Positions 29,294 through 38,859 of a DNA stretch of 57,487 nt are shown here, piece after piece. Below the pieces are notes generated by a model. That model was not told the DNA's origin, did no database searches, and saw only the letters and a list, made by a program, of their open reading frames with translations. Positions within the stretch are counted from its first letter, which is position 1. Each line of letters starts with the position of its first letter. Where the stretch lies: positions 1-57,487 of the forward strand of contig NZ_VVIW01000036.1 in assembly GCF_011682045.1 (NCBI RefSeq), written 5' to 3'. A program made the translations under genes and the position numbers. Source of the stretch: Massilia aquatica (GTDB lineage Bacteria; Pseudomonadota; Gammaproteobacteria; Burkholderiales; Burkholderiaceae_D).

Positions 29294-29893
29294 ATGCAGT
29301 TTATGCAAAATGGGTTTTCACGGGCAGGCACGCGGCGCGGCCATGCCGTGGTGTTGCTGGCGATGGCATGCGGGCACCTGCTGGTGGCGTGGTATCTGAT
29401 CGTCTCCACCCGGAACGAACGCACCCCGTCCGGGCCGGCGGTATCGTACCTTCAAGTGCTGTTTCCGGTTGCCGAAAAAGGCGCGCCCGCCGCGCCGTCC
29501 ACTGCGCGCGCGCGGCCGCAAACGCCCGCCAGGGGCAAGCGGGCCGGTACCGCCGCCGGGCACCAGGAACGCCCTGCGCCGGCAGTGGAAGCGCAAGCGG
29601 ATGCCGCCAGCCAGCCTGCGGAGCATAGCCCCATCACGCCAGCGCCGGGTTTTGACATGGGCAAGGCCTTGTCCGACGCCAGGCGGATCGGAGCCGAACC
29701 GCTGACAGGAATCGACCGTGAGCGTGAACAGTTGCGCATCAGGGGCGCGGACGATACCGCGCTGGCGAAGGCGGTCGCCAAGGCGCACCGTGCCGACTGC
29801 CGCACCGCGCACAGTGGCGATGCGAAGGGAAATCTGTTCGTCCTGATCCCCATCCTCAAGGGCACCCTGAGCGACAAGGGCTGCAAATGGTAA
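29294..29893 (+). CDS. Membrane-anchored protein with Ala/Pro-rich linker, unknown
   Basis: A 199-residue protein with a single N-terminal transmembrane segment (about 18-37, VVLLAMACGHLLVAWYLIV), a low-complexity Pro/Ala/Arg/Glu linker (about 65-115), and a small C-terminal domain of about 75 residues with two cysteines (DCRTAHS and KGCKW) that could form a disulfide. The layout is TonB-like, but no TonB motif is present. Function not recognised. The first ATG lacks a clear Shine-Dalgarno sequence; an ATG three codons later is equally possible. Confidence 0.65.
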   Translation: MQFMQNGFSRAGTRRGHAVVLLAMACGHLLVAWYLIVSTRNERTPSGPAVSYLQVLFPVAEKGAPAAPSTARARPQTPARGKRAGTAAGHQERPAPAVEAQADAASQPAEHSPITPAPGFDMGKALSDARRIGAEPLTGIDREREQLRIRGADDTALAKAVAKAHRADCRTAHSGDAKGNLFVLIPILKGTLSDKGCKW

Positions 29894-29898
29894 GCGCT

Positions 29899-30246
29899 TT
29901 AGCTGCGGAAGATGAAGTAGACGGCGCCCACCAGGCACAGCCCGGCCCACACGTAATCGAGTTTGAACGGTTCGCCCATGTAGAACATCGCAAACGGCAC
30001 GAACACCGTAAGGGTGATGGCTTCCTGCAGGATCTTGAGCTGCGCCAGGCTGTATTGGGTGTGGCCGATGCGGTTGGCCGGCACTTGCAGCAGGTACTCG
30101 AACAGGGCGATGGCCCAGCTGACCAGGGCCGCATACCACCACGCCTTGCTCGACATGTTCTTCAGGTGGCCGTACCAGGCGATCGTCATGAAAATGTTTG
30201 ACAGCACCAGCAGGCCGGCGGTCTGGATAAAAATCGGAATCTGCAT
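29899..30246 (-). CDS. DMT-type small membrane protein (DUF486)
   Basis: A 115-residue integral membrane protein with four predicted helices. The motifs FMTIAWYGHLK, SWAIALFEYLLQVPANRIGH, LKILQEAITLTVFV and a terminal YFIFRS match the DUF486/COG3169 family as I know it, which is related to small drug/metabolite transporters. No substrate is established. It starts one base before the folK stop codon region ends, so it may be the last gene of the hda-pcnB-folK operon. Confidence 0.85.
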   Translation of the reverse strand: MQIPIFIQTAGLLVLSNIFMTIAWYGHLKNMSSKAWWYAALVSWAIALFEYLLQVPANRIGHTQYSLAQLKILQEAITLTVFVPFAMFYMGEPFKLDYVWAGLCLVGAVYFIFRS

Positions 30247-30247
30247 G

Positions 30248-30721
30248 TCAGTTCAGTCGTTCGATAGGTTGGCCGGCGAGAGCGGCCAGATAGTCGCGCG
30301 CCGGGCCATGCCCCGGCACGTCGATGGTTGGTGCAATTTCCAGCAGCGGCGCCAGCACGAAGGCGCGCTCGATCATGCGCGGATGCGGCACCTGCAAGGT
30401 GGCGGTGTCGATCCGTTCATTGTTGTAGAGCAGGATGTCGAGGTCCAGGGTGCGCGGGGCGTTGCGGTAGGGCCGTTCGCGCCCGTGCGCCAGTTCGATG
30501 GCGTGCAGCGCGGCCAGCAGCTCTTGCGCACTCAAGGGCGTGTCGATGCAGGCCACCGCGTTGATGTAGTCGTCGCCCGAGGAATCGATGGGCGCGGTGC
30601 GCCAGGCCGACGACTGCGCCAGCAGGCGGCTGCCGGCCAGCGCACCCAGACGCACCAGCGCGTCGGCCACGTTGGCGCGGGCGTCCCCCAGGTTGGCGCC
30701 GATGCCGACGTAGGCAATCAT
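30248..30721 (-). CDS. folK: 6-hydroxymethyl-7,8-dihydropterin pyrophosphokinase
   Basis: Transfers pyrophosphate from ATP to 6-hydroxymethyl-dihydropterin in folate synthesis. The 157-residue protein shows IAYVGIGANLGD at the N-terminus, SSAWRTAPI, GDDYINAVACIDT, the catalytic RNAPRTLDLDILLY, and VPHPRMIERAFVLAPL. Its ATG overlaps the pcnB stop (ATGA), so it is coupled to pcnB. Confidence 0.96.
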   Translation of the reverse strand: MIAYVGIGANLGDARANVADALVRLGALAGSRLLAQSSAWRTAPIDSSGDDYINAVACIDTPLSAQELLAALHAIELAHGRERPYRNAPRTLDLDILLYNNERIDTATLQVPHPRMIERAFVLAPLLEIAPTIDVPGHGPARDYLAALAGQPIERLN

Positions 30722-32118
30722 TCGTCGCCGCTGGTGCTGCCGGTGGTGCTGGTGCTGGCGGCGTTGTCGCCGCCCTCGCCATTGGCGCGGTTGCGCGGGG
30801 CGCGCCGTGGTGCGCGCTTGCGCTTGGCGCCGCCCGGTGCGGCAACAGCGCTGGTGAGCAGGTTTTCGCGTTCGACCGCGTCGCCTTCGTAGAAGGCGGT
30901 CCACCATTCGCCGATCTCCATTTCGATCTCGCCCGACTCGCAGCGCAGCAGCAGGAAGTCGTAGCCGGCGCGGAAGCGCGGGTGTTCCAGCAGCTTGTAC
31001 GGGGCCTTGCCGTTGCGCCGCTCGAAGCGCGGCTGCATCGACCAGATGTCGCGCATGTCCGAGCCGATCTTGCGCTGCAGGGCCAGTTTTTCGGTCTGCG
31101 AATCGAGTACGTCGTCGGCCGCCAGGTGCAGCGCCGGAATCGGCGACTCACCCGCCGCGCGGTAGGCGGTCCATTTTTCGACGACCTGGTGCCACAGCAG
31201 CGAAGCAAACAGGAAGCCCGGCGAAACGCCCTTGCCGGCCTTGATGCGGTTGTCGGTCGATTCCAGCGCCAGGGTCACGAACTTCATGCCGATCGGCTGT
31301 TCCAGCACCACGTCGAGCAGCGGCAGCAGGCCGTGATGCAGGCCTTCCTTGCGCAGCTGCTGCAGGCAGGCCAGCGCGTGGCCGCTCATGAGCAGCTTGA
31401 GCATTTCGTCGAACACGCGCGCGGCGGGCACGTTGTTGATCAGGGGGGCCATGATCGGAATCGGTTCGCGCGTGTGCGGTTCGATCGTGAAACCGAGGCG
31501 CGCGGCGAAGCGCACCACGCGCAGCAGGCGCACCGGGTCTTCGCGGTAGCGCGCTTCGGGCTGGCCGATGATGCGCAGGGTCTTGTCGCGGATGTCGGCA
31601 ATGCCGCCGTGGTAGTCCAGCACCACCTGGGTGGCCGGATCGTAGTACATGGCGTTGATGGTGAAGTCGCGCCGCATCGCGTCTTCGTGCTGGGGGCCGA
31701 AGTTATTGTCGCGCAGGACCCGCCCGTGTTCATCCTTGGGCGCGCTGGCCTCGCCGGCGCCGCGGAAGGTGGTCACTTCCAGCAGGTCGGAACCGAACAT
31801 CACGTGCACGATCTGGAAGCGCTTGCCGATGATGAAGGCGCGCCGGAACAGGCGCTTGACCTGTTCGGGCGTAGCATCGGTGGCGATGTCGAAGTCCTTC
31901 GGTTTGACCGACAGCAGCAGGTCGCGCACGGCGCCGCCCACCACGAACGCCTTGAAGCCCGCCTCCTGCAATGTTTGGGTCACGCGGATCGCGTTCGACG
32001 ACAGCAGCTTGGGGTCGATTCCGTGCTCCGCCGGTCCCAGGATAATGGGTTCGGTCAGGTCGCGCACTGGCTGCTTCTCTTTGACGCCGAGGATTTTGCG
32101 GATGAATTTTTTAATCAT
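30718..32118 (-). CDS. pcnB: Poly(A) polymerase I
   Basis: Adds 3' poly(A) tails to RNA, promoting decay. The 466-residue protein has the nucleotidyltransferase core GGAVRDLLL with catalytic acids in DFDIATDATP, then RRDFTINAMYYD and the RNA-binding domain with RVVRFAARLGF. PcnB, rather than a CCA-adding enzyme, is favoured by the basic C-terminal extension, RKRAPRRAPRNR, followed by a Ser/Thr/Gly-rich tail. The start MIKKFIRKILG overlaps the upstream HAD gene's stop by eight bases; further upstream residues are not PcnB-like. Confidence 0.94.
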   Translation of the reverse strand: MIKKFIRKILGVKEKQPVRDLTEPIILGPAEHGIDPKLLSSNAIRVTQTLQEAGFKAFVVGGAVRDLLLSVKPKDFDIATDATPEQVKRLFRRAFIIGKRFQIVHVMFGSDLLEVTTFRGAGEASAPKDEHGRVLRDNNFGPQHEDAMRRDFTINAMYYDPATQVVLDYHGGIADIRDKTLRIIGQPEARYREDPVRLLRVVRFAARLGFTIEPHTREPIPIMAPLINNVPAARVFDEMLKLLMSGHALACLQQLRKEGLHHGLLPLLDVVLEQPIGMKFVTLALESTDNRIKAGKGVSPGFLFASLLWHQVVEKWTAYRAAGESPIPALHLAADDVLDSQTEKLALQRKIGSDMRDIWSMQPRFERRNGKAPYKLLEHPRFRAGYDFLLLRCESGEIEMEIGEWWTAFYEGDAVERENLLTSAVAAPGGAKRKRAPRRAPRNRANGEGGDNAASTSTTGSTSGDE

Positions 32119-32785
32119 TGAATAGATGGAGTAAAGGCCAGCCAAGGCGTGTGGCGTGGGTCGCCAGCACGGCGTTCGGGTTGGTCGCGACGGGGTGGGT
32201 AACGACGGACAGAAGGGGGAGATCGTTGTGCGAATCGCTGTAGAAGTGGCTGCGCCCGAAGCCACCGAGCGGGGTGCCTATCTGCGCCAGCCAGGCGTGG
32301 GTGTGGGTGACCTTGCCCATGCCCTGGGTCGGCGCGCCAAGCAGTTTGCCGGTCAGGTTGCCGTGTTCGTCCTCTTCGGGGATGGCGGCGATCAGGTGCT
32401 CCACCCCCAGCGCCTTCGCGATCGGCGCGGTCACGAAGCGGTTGGTGGCGGTGATGATGGCCACCAGGTCGCCAGCGTCCTGGTGCTGGCGCAGCAGGGC
32501 GCGCGCGCTCGGCAGGATGGCCGGTTCGATCACTTCGGCCATGAACTGCGCGTGCATGGCGTCGAGTTCCTTGCGCGGAAAGCGCGCCAGGGTGCCGAGG
32601 GCGAATTCGAGGTATTCGACCGGGTCGATCGTGCCGGCCTTGTACTGCTCGAAAAAGTCGTCGTTGCGGCGCTTGAATTCGAGCGGGTCGACAGCGCCGG
32701 TGCGGACTAAAAATTCGCCCCATTCGTGGTCCGAATCGATCGGCAGCAGGGTGTGGTCCAGGTCAAACAGCGCCAGGTTCTTCAT
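32111..32785 (-). CDS. HAD-IB family phosphatase (SerB-like)
   Basis: A 224-residue haloacid-dehalogenase phosphatase. Motif I is FDLDHTLLPIDSD with the nucleophile Asp, motif II IITATNRFV, and motif III/IV YSDSHNDLPLL. It belongs to the group typified by SerB and by phosphatases of histidinol phosphate or phospholipid head groups; the exact substrate is unknown. Start and stop overlap hda (ATGA) and pcnB, so the three are in one operon. Confidence 0.88.
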   Translation of the reverse strand: MKNLALFDLDHTLLPIDSDHEWGEFLVRTGAVDPLEFKRRNDDFFEQYKAGTIDPVEYLEFALGTLARFPRKELDAMHAQFMAEVIEPAILPSARALLRQHQDAGDLVAIITATNRFVTAPIAKALGVEHLIAAIPEEDEHGNLTGKLLGAPTQGMGKVTHTHAWLAQIGTPLGGFGRSHFYSDSHNDLPLLSVVTHPVATNPNAVLATHATRLGWPLLHLFND

Positions 32786-33465
32786 TCTTTGGTGTCCGCT
32801 TGCGGGTTCGCTTGTAATAGTAAATCGCGCAGCAACGGCAGGGTGACCGGTCGCTGGGTTTCGAGGGAATACTGATCGAGTGCGTCTAGCATCGTCGACA
32901 GGGAGCGCATGTCGCGCTTGAAATGGGACAGCAGATAGGGTAACACGCTGGCCGACAAGGTCAAACCGCGCGCTTCGGCGGCGTGCGTGAGGGCGGCGAT
33001 CTTCTGTTCATCGGCCAGGCCGTGGATCTGGTAGATCAGGCCCCAGCCCATGCGCGTGCGCAGGTCTTCGCGTACCGGCAGCACCACCGGCGGCACCGGC
33101 CCGGTGCTGACCATGTAGGCGCCGTGTTCGCGGATCTGGTTGAACAGCGCAAAGGCGTCGATCTGGGCCTGCGGCGAGAGCTGTTCGCAGTCGTCGAGCA
33201 GGTACAGGGTGGTGCCCTGGGTGTAGGTGAATTCGGATTCCGGCGCGTTGCAGGCGATGTAGCGCGAGCCGGGCGTGGCGGCCAGCGCTTGCAGCAGGTG
33301 CGTCTTGCCGGCGCCGGTCTCGCCCCACAGGTAAGCGAAATGTTCGCGCGAACGACGCTCCGCGAACTGGTGCATCAGGTGCGCCAGTTCGGCATTTTGC
33401 CCTACCTCGAAGGTATCGAGGCTGTGCGCCTGCTCTGCGCCCAAATCGAGTACCAGCTGTTTCAT
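32782..33465 (-). CDS. hda: DnaA regulatory inactivator Hda
   Basis: AAA+ protein that, with the sliding clamp, stimulates ATP hydrolysis by DnaA and limits re-initiation. The 227-residue protein begins MKQLVLDLG, which carries a clamp-binding QLxLxL-like motif, then has Walker A GETGAGKTH, Walker B LYLLDDCEQL and arginine-finger region REDLRTRMGWGLIYQ. It lacks the DNA-binding domain of DnaA. It leads the hda-HAD-pcnB-folK operon and is divergent from purM. Confidence 0.94.
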   Translation of the reverse strand: MKQLVLDLGAEQAHSLDTFEVGQNAELAHLMHQFAERRSREHFAYLWGETGAGKTHLLQALAATPGSRYIACNAPESEFTYTQGTTLYLLDDCEQLSPQAQIDAFALFNQIREHGAYMVSTGPVPPVVLPVREDLRTRMGWGLIYQIHGLADEQKIAALTHAAEARGLTLSASVLPYLLSHFKRDMRSLSTMLDALDQYSLETQRPVTLPLLRDLLLQANPQADTKE

Positions 33466-33719
33466 GAGTTCATTCTTGCGCCGTCGTATACATCAGGCAT
33501 CATTATAGAAGCTGCCACGCGGATCGTGGGGGTGGCGGCTGGCCGGCCCGGTGCTGCGGTGCTTTGGCGGAGAGAATGAGCATCTTATTGTTGTAATGTG
33601 GGTTAAATCGGCTGTGGACGGGGCATTTTGATAAAATAGCGGATTGACCGGTTTTGGCCGTCCGCGGCTCGAATCGGTTCGCCGCCTTCTATTTTACCGC
33701 CTCCGCTGCCAAATACACC
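33466..33719. promoter_or_regulatory. Divergent hda/purM promoter region
   Basis: On the minus strand, TATAAT (33502-33507) lies about 37 bp upstream of the hda start. On the plus strand, TAAAAT (33632-33637) lies about 83 bp before purM. Neither has an obvious -35 hexamer. No PurR-type operator palindrome is seen. Confidence 0.35.
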
Positions 33720-34763
33720 ATGAGCCAACTTTCTAATGTTTCCCTCTCCTACCGCGACGCCGGTGTCGATATCGATGCGGGCGATGCCCTGGTCGAAGCG
33801 ATCAAGCCGTTTGCCAAGAAAACCATGCGCGAAGGCGTCATGGGCGGCATCGGCGGTTTCGGCGCGCTGTTCGAGATCAGCAAGAAGTTCAAGGAGCCGG
33901 TGCTGGTGTCCGGCACCGACGGCGTGGGCACCAAGCTGCGTCTCGCGTTCGAACTGAACCGCCATGACACGGTCGGCATCGACCTGGTCGCCATGAGCGT
34001 GAACGACATCCTGGTGCAGGGCGCCGAGCCGCTGTTCTTCCTCGATTATTTCGCATGCGGCAAGCTGGACGTGCCGACCGCCACCGCCGTGGTCAAGGGC
34101 ATCGCCCAGGGCTGCGAGCAGGCCGGTTGCGCCCTGATCGGCGGCGAAACCGCTGAAATGCCGAGCATGTACCCGGCCGGCGAGTACGACCTGGCCGGTT
34201 TCGCGGTCGGCGCGGTGGAAAAATCGAAAATCATCGACGGCACCAAGATCTGCCCGGGCGACGTGGTGCTGGGCCTGGCCTCGTCGGGCGTGCACTCGAA
34301 CGGATACTCGCTGGTGCGCAAGATCATCGAAGTGGCCAAGCCGGACCTGAACGCCGACTTCCACGGCCGTCCGCTGGCCGACGTGCTGATGGAACCGACC
34401 CGTATTTACGTCAAGCCCTTGCTGGCGCTGATGGAATCGATGGAAGTCAAAGGCATGGTGCACATCACCGGCGGCGGGCTGGTCGAAAACGTGCCGCGCG
34501 TGCTGCAGCCGGGGCTGACGGCGGTGCTCGACTCAAAAGCATGGACCATGCCGCCGCTGTTCCAGTGGCTGCAACAGCACGGCGGCGTGGCCGACGCCGA
34601 AATGCACCGCGTGTTCAACTGCGGCATCGGCATGATTGTCATCGTGTCGAAAGAAAACGCCGATGCGGCGTTTGCGCAGTTGCAGGCGGCCGGCGAGACG
34701 GTCTCGCGCATCGGCACGATCCGCGCGCGCGAGGGCGACGAGCACCAGACCATCGTCAGCTAA
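33720..34763 (+). CDS. purM: Phosphoribosylformylglycinamidine cyclo-ligase
   Basis: ATP-dependent AIR synthetase, the fifth step of purine synthesis. The 347-residue protein begins [20 protein letters not shown] and has [11 protein letters not shown], the signature [45 protein letters not shown] and [15 protein letters not shown]. The start at 33720 gives the length of E. coli PurM (345); the in-frame extension upstream is not conserved in type. A strong terminator follows. Confidence 0.97.
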   Translation: MSQLSNVSLSYRDAGVDIDAGDALVEAIKPFAKKTMREGVMGGIGGFGALFEISKKFKEPVLVSGTDGVGTKLRLAFELNRHDTVGIDLVAMSVNDILVQGAEPLFFLDYFACGKLDVPTATAVVKGIAQGCEQAGCALIGGETAEMPSMYPAGEYDLAGFAVGAVEKSKIIDGTKICPGDVVLGLASSGVHSNGYSLVRKIIEVAKPDLNADFHGRPLADVLMEPTRIYVKPLLALMESMEVKGMVHITGGGLVENVPRVLQPGLTAVLDSKAWTMPPLFQWLQQHGGVADAEMHRVFNCGIGMIVIVSKENADAAFAQLQAAGETVSRIGTIRAREGDEHQTIVS

Positions 34764-34785
34764 ACGAGCTGCGGTCAAACAAACA

Positions 34786-34820
34786 ACGGACGGCGCCTTC
34801 GGGTCCCGTCCGTTTTTTTT
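34786..34820 (+). terminator. Rho-independent terminator after purM
   Basis: ACGGACGG (34786-34793) pairs with CCGTCCGT (34806-34813) across a 12-nt loop that contains CTTCGGG, and the stem runs into eight T residues. Confidence 0.9.
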
Positions 34821-34887
34821 GATTTTTTTCATGGCGATCATGCCGGGCATGGCTGCCTTGCCGGAACAGCGGCAGCGCCAGCGATAT

Positions 34888-35145
34888 TTACTTCTGGTTG
34901 CTGGCAAGTTCCTTGCGCCGCGCCGCGATGGCTTGCTTGACGGTCATCTTGTAGTCGATGTCCTGGGCCATCGTGTGCTGCGCCACGTACGACACCAGCA
35001 GTTCGCTCTCTTCCGGGGTCAGCGCCTTTTTCAGCGCTTCGCCCTTGACCGGGTCGCCGCTGTCGGCCAGGGTGACGTCGAGCGGCCCGTTGCAGGCGGC
35101 CAGCAGCAGGGGAAAGCACACACACGCCAGAATCAGATTTTTCAT
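34888..35145 (-). CDS. Small predicted lipoprotein
   Basis: An 85-residue protein with a lipoprotein signal: MKNLILACVCFPLLLAAC, with the lipobox LAAC giving a lipidated Cys. The mature part of about 67 residues is charged and helical (LTPEESELLVSYVAQHT; KQAIAARRKEL). Function unknown. Two adjacent ATG codons are available; the second is chosen for better spacing from GGAA. It faces the purM terminator. Confidence 0.7.
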   Translation of the reverse strand: MKNLILACVCFPLLLAACNGPLDVTLADSGDPVKGEALKKALTPEESELLVSYVAQHTMAQDIDYKMTVKQAIAARRKELASNQK

Positions 35146-35252
35146 CATCGTTCCAGTCAGGGGACAGTAACCATAACTTAACACAGCCCCATCAAAAATG
35201 CCTTTTTAAAAACGTTTTAGTTTTTATAAGCACGGCGTGTGTTGCGCGCGCG

Positions 35253-37682
35253 TTACTGGGTGCCTTTCGTCTTGTGACTGATGGCAATTCGGCTGAGCTT
35301 GGGATCAGCCGCGATCTGCGCGTCGGTAAAGGGCAGGGTGTGCCAGGCTTTGCGCGAATACAGCTCGCTCTGGTCGGCGTAGTGGGGCGAGGCCGGGTCG
35401 ACCGACTGCGAATAGGCGAGCATGGCTTGCGCCTGCGGGCCGTTGCGGTCGAACATCACTGTCTGCACATAGCTGCTGCCTTCGGTCACCTCGCGCCCGC
35501 CTCCTTTGGACGGTTCGCTGGCGATGACGTTATAGATGCCGTACTGATAGCGTCCGCCATGGATGGGAATCCGCTTGCCGTTGCGCTCGGTGTGCTGGAT
35601 TTCGCCCCAGCGGCTGTTCAGGCCCCAGCCGCTCGCTTCCATCTCGAGCACGGCGCTGGCCAGGGCCGTGCGCAGGGCGGTTACGCCGGCCGCATCGTCC
35701 ACGCGCAGGCCGCGCGGCGTGCCGACCGGATCGGCCGCGTTGAAGGGCACGGCCCAGAACAGGGGCGAGCCGTACAGCTGGTCCCACATGCTGGCGAAAT
35801 AGCCGAAGCCGATATTGCTCTCCAGGTTGGCCGTGCGGTCCCAGGCGCGCAGTTTGGCGCAGGCCGGCGCCAGGTCGACCATGGCGCCGCTGGCGGCGCG
35901 CGCCTGGCGTTCGCCGTCGCAGGCGCGCAGCACGTCGTCCATGATCTGGCCGGCGTAGTAGACGCGGTTGCTGAACAACATCCCTTGCAGCTGGGGCATC
36001 GAGATGCGCCGCCCGGGCAGGCCATCGGTGCCGGCCAGGCGCGCCTGTAACTGGGCAATGCCGATGCGGGTGCGCCCGCTTTGCTCCTGGGCGTCGAGAC
36101 TGACGATCGACGGAAAGCCGGTCAGCGGCGCGGCCGGATTGGTCAGCCAGGCGCTGTCGTTCGAGTTCTGTACGAAATCGTCGCGTTGCAGGCGCGGCAG
36201 GCTGGCGCCGGCGAAGATGCCGCTTTGCGGCGCGCCCGGATCGTTGCCGGGGCGGCAGGCGCTGGTCGAGGCATCCAGCACCAGCACGCCGCCGGCCGCC
36301 AGCTCGCGGAAGGCGTCCGGCACGCAGGCTTTTTCCTTGGACAGCGGCACGTTCGGCACCACCGTCACGTCCAGGTACATGGTCTTGCCTTCCTTGTCGG
36401 CGGCAATGGTGCCGACCCACGGCAGGCCGACGATGCGGTCGATGCCGTCGCGCAGCTCGTCCAGGCTGCGCGCGCTGTTCATGGCGCGCCATTGTTCCAG
36501 CATGCGGTGATTGCCCATGTTGGCGTCCAGCAGGGTGTAGGCGACCTTGCGGTTCCACTCCAGCTGGTCCGGCACGCGCATCACCACGCCCACATCGGTC
36601 TGGTAAAAATCGTGGCTGCGCGTGGCCAGGCTGCCGTCCGGCTGGCGCACCTCGACCTCGATGCGCTTGCGAATCATGGGCTGGGACTTGCCGTCGACCA
36701 CATAGCTGGTCGGATCGCGCGGGTCGAGCTGCAACTGGTGCACGGTGAAGTGGCTGGAGGTGTTATTGGTGTGGGTCCACGCCACATCCTTGTTGAAGCC
36801 GATGCTGACCATCGGCATGCCGCCGAGCGAGGCGCCCATCGCATCGAGCTTGCCGGGAATGGTCAGGTGCAGCTGGTAAAAGCGCAGATCGCCGTTCCAC
36901 CAGTTGTGGGGATTGGCCAGCAGCAAGCCCTGGCCGTTCTCGGTGGCATTCTTGCCCAAGGCCACGCCGTTGCTGCCGGTGCGGGCATGCTGCTGTTGCC
37001 AGTATTGCGGATCGATCACGCTAGGACTGCCACGGCGCGCGGTGGCGGCGCGTGACGGTGGCGCTGGCACGGCCGCGTCCGGCGGCACGGCGGACACGAG
37101 TTCGGTAATGAAATGGCTGCCCGCGCCTTCGGCGGCGTAGCGGCGCACGATCTTCATCATGTCGTCGGTCGTCATGCTGCGCACCCAGGGGGCGTTCTTG
37201 CAGGCGTCGGGCAAGCCGCCCTTGCCGCGCTCGTCCAGGTACTGGTTGTAGCCGGCCACGTAGCCCTCGACCAGCGCGCGCATCGGCGCCGGCTGCTGCT
37301 GCCAGGCGTTGGCCACCGCTTCCGCTTCGTTGATCAGCCGATAGAAAAAGTCGGAGGCCAGGTTGGGCGCCGTGTCCGCGGTCGCGCCGCGCGCCTCGGC
37401 GCCGAAGTACTTGGCGCGCTCGCCGTTGGCGGTGACGATGCGCTCGGCCAGCAGGCACACATTGTCTTGCGCGTAGGCGTAGCCGATGCCGTAGCCGAGG
37501 CCGCCGTCGTCATCGGCCTTGATGTGCGGGATGCCGTAGGCGGTGCGGCGGATTTCGGCGGCGTATTTGGGGGCGGGGTCGGCGGGCGCGCCGTCCTTGT
37601 CGCCGCAGGCGGCGAGCGCCAGCAGCATGGCGGCGCTGCCGGCGCGCAGCAGAGGGACATGGGAACGAGGGAACAGGGTCAT
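35253..37682 (-). CDS. Penicillin-acylase-family lipoprotein (AHL-acylase-like), copy 1
   Basis: Ntn-hydrolase of 809 residues made as a precursor and self-cleaved into alpha and beta chains. A lipobox LALAAC follows an N-terminal hydrophobic stretch. The alpha chain has IRRTAYGIPHIKA and GYAYAQDNVCLLAERI. The beta-chain nucleophile is predicted at Ser237 in RTGSNGVALGKNAT, where cleavage after Gly would free the serine amine. HLTIPGKLDAMGASLGG and VAWTHTNNTSSHFTVHQL are also family-typical. Acylated homoserine lactones, penicillins and aculeacin are possible substrates. It is paralogous to the gene at 41539-43980; start chosen for the signal sequence. Confidence 0.9.
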   Translation of the reverse strand: MTLFPRSHVPLLRAGSAAMLLALAACGDKDGAPADPAPKYAAEIRRTAYGIPHIKADDDGGLGYGIGYAYAQDNVCLLAERIVTANGERAKYFGAEARGATADTAPNLASDFFYRLINEAEAVANAWQQQPAPMRALVEGYVAGYNQYLDERGKGGLPDACKNAPWVRSMTTDDMMKIVRRYAAEGAGSHFITELVSAVPPDAAVPAPPSRAATARRGSPSVIDPQYWQQQHARTGSNGVALGKNATENGQGLLLANPHNWWNGDLRFYQLHLTIPGKLDAMGASLGGMPMVSIGFNKDVAWTHTNNTSSHFTVHQLQLDPRDPTSYVVDGKSQPMIRKRIEVEVRQPDGSLATRSHDFYQTDVGVVMRVPDQLEWNRKVAYTLLDANMGNHRMLEQWRAMNSARSLDELRDGIDRIVGLPWVGTIAADKEGKTMYLDVTVVPNVPLSKEKACVPDAFRELAAGGVLVLDASTSACRPGNDPGAPQSGIFAGASLPRLQRDDFVQNSNDSAWLTNPAAPLTGFPSIVSLDAQEQSGRTRIGIAQLQARLAGTDGLPGRRISMPQLQGMLFSNRVYYAGQIMDDVLRACDGERQARAASGAMVDLAPACAKLRAWDRTANLESNIGFGYFASMWDQLYGSPLFWAVPFNAADPVGTPRGLRVDDAAGVTALRTALASAVLEMEASGWGLNSRWGEIQHTERNGKRIPIHGGRYQYGIYNVIASEPSKGGGREVTEGSSYVQTVMFDRNGPQAQAMLAYSQSVDPASPHYADQSELYSRKAWHTLPFTDAQIAADPKLSRIAISHKTKGTQ

Positions 37683-37982
37683 GGCGGTCCGGATGGGTTG
37701 ACGGGACCGCAGTGTTGCGTTGTTGGCGTTGCTAAAACAATCGAAATGCAAAAAGACCGATCGGACGCGCCCGGGCGGCGCATCCGGCGGTACCCGACGC
37801 TCTGGTCAGGACTGTGGCAACACTGCTATGCTCGCAGCCGCAGCGGCCGGCGTCGGGCAGTCACCGATACAGCGCTGACTTGAGGAAGGTGCCTCTACCC
37901 GAATCCGGTTGACCTTTCACAGTTACTTCAACCAAGCTGATGCAGCTTACCGAACAACCAAAGCGAACTACTGGGCACGCCA

Positions 37983-38169
37983 ATGAAAACAGCACGCGCA
38001 TCCGCAGCTCTTTTGTTGCGCTTTTCCTTGTGCCGAAGGCGCCCAATTCAAGCTGCTCAAGTGCCTGGACATGTACCACAGCAAGGAACTCGCTGATCAA
38101 GTGCGCAAATACGCTCCTCATCCCGATTGGACAGGTTTCAAGCCAGCGAAGCGAAGGAAGAAATCTTGA
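37983..38169 (+). pseudogene. Decayed copy of the Tai4-like immunity gene
   Basis: The stretch from about 37940 to 38169 aligns with the region from about 39680 to 40153 that holds the intact Tai4-like gene. The upstream bases, the ATG and the signal-peptide codons match, then the copy jumps at about 38030 to the 3' third of the gene, so about 240 bp are missing. Past the junction the reading frame is shifted; the homologous frame reads AQFKLLKCLDMYHSKELADQ and ends KRRKKS. Without the middle domain it cannot make a functional protein. It marks an old tandem duplication. Confidence 0.85.
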
Positions 38170-38230
38170 ATCACCTCGGAGGCAATTGCGGCCGCCGGTA
38201 AAATTTTATGGGCGAACTCACTAAAATCAT

Positions 38231-38695
38231 ATGTCTATGTCAAAAATCAATAAGATAATATTCGCCAAGGCGCATTGTGCGTTTTTTTCATGCATGTTAG
38301 CTTGCCTTAGTTTTCCCGCGCTGGCCGCTGAACTTTCATCACCTGCGGTTACGACTTCGGCTTTTTATAAATGGTATATCCATTCGCTTGTCACGGATCA
38401 TCAACCGCTTCGCGACGAAAAAGTTAAACTTGGCACATACGTTTCAAAGTCCCTGATTGCGGAAATTGAAAAGCGTATGAATAGCGAGGATGGACTGGAT
38501 GCCGATCATTTTATCCAGACGCAGGACTATCATGATGATTGGGAAAAAAATATCTCAGTTGCGAAATCCAGGATAAATGGAAATACCGCAACAGTCCGTG
38601 TCACGCTTGGAGCAAGCAAAGAAAGCATCCACCACCTGGAGCTGACTTTAAAAAAAGAAGACAGCGTCTGGAAAATTCGCAGAGTTCGACAATGA
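38231..38695 (+). CDS. DUF3828-like exported protein
   Basis: A 154-residue protein with an N-terminal signal sequence (cleavage near FPALAAEL). The mature domain has FYKWYIHSLV, VSKSLIAEIEKRM, DADHFIQTQDYHDDW, and TVRVTLG...LELTLKKEDSVWKIRRV. This follows the pattern of DUF3828 (YbjP/YqhG-type) periplasmic proteins, as I know the family. Base composition is clearly lower in GC than the neighbouring acylase genes. It lies between the two Tai4-like copies, so an immunity-like role in the periplasm is a reasonable guess only. Confidence 0.75.
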   Translation: MSMSKINKIIFAKAHCAFFSCMLACLSFPALAAELSSPAVTTSAFYKWYIHSLVTDHQPLRDEKVKLGTYVSKSLIAEIEKRMNSEDGLDADHFIQTQDYHDDWEKNISVAKSRINGNTATVRVTLGASKESIHHLELTLKKEDSVWKIRRVRQ

Positions 38696-38859
38696 TAGAA
38701 AACGACGGCGCAGAATCGGCCGTTGCACTTGTTGAACTTGCGGAAAAAAGCGCCGGTGCACGGTCGATATTGTGTCGAGTACAATCGACTGCGAACGGCC
38801 AGACGCAATCCTTCATGCAGAGCCGGCCCGGCTCAGGATCGGCCAGTAAAGGCTTATTT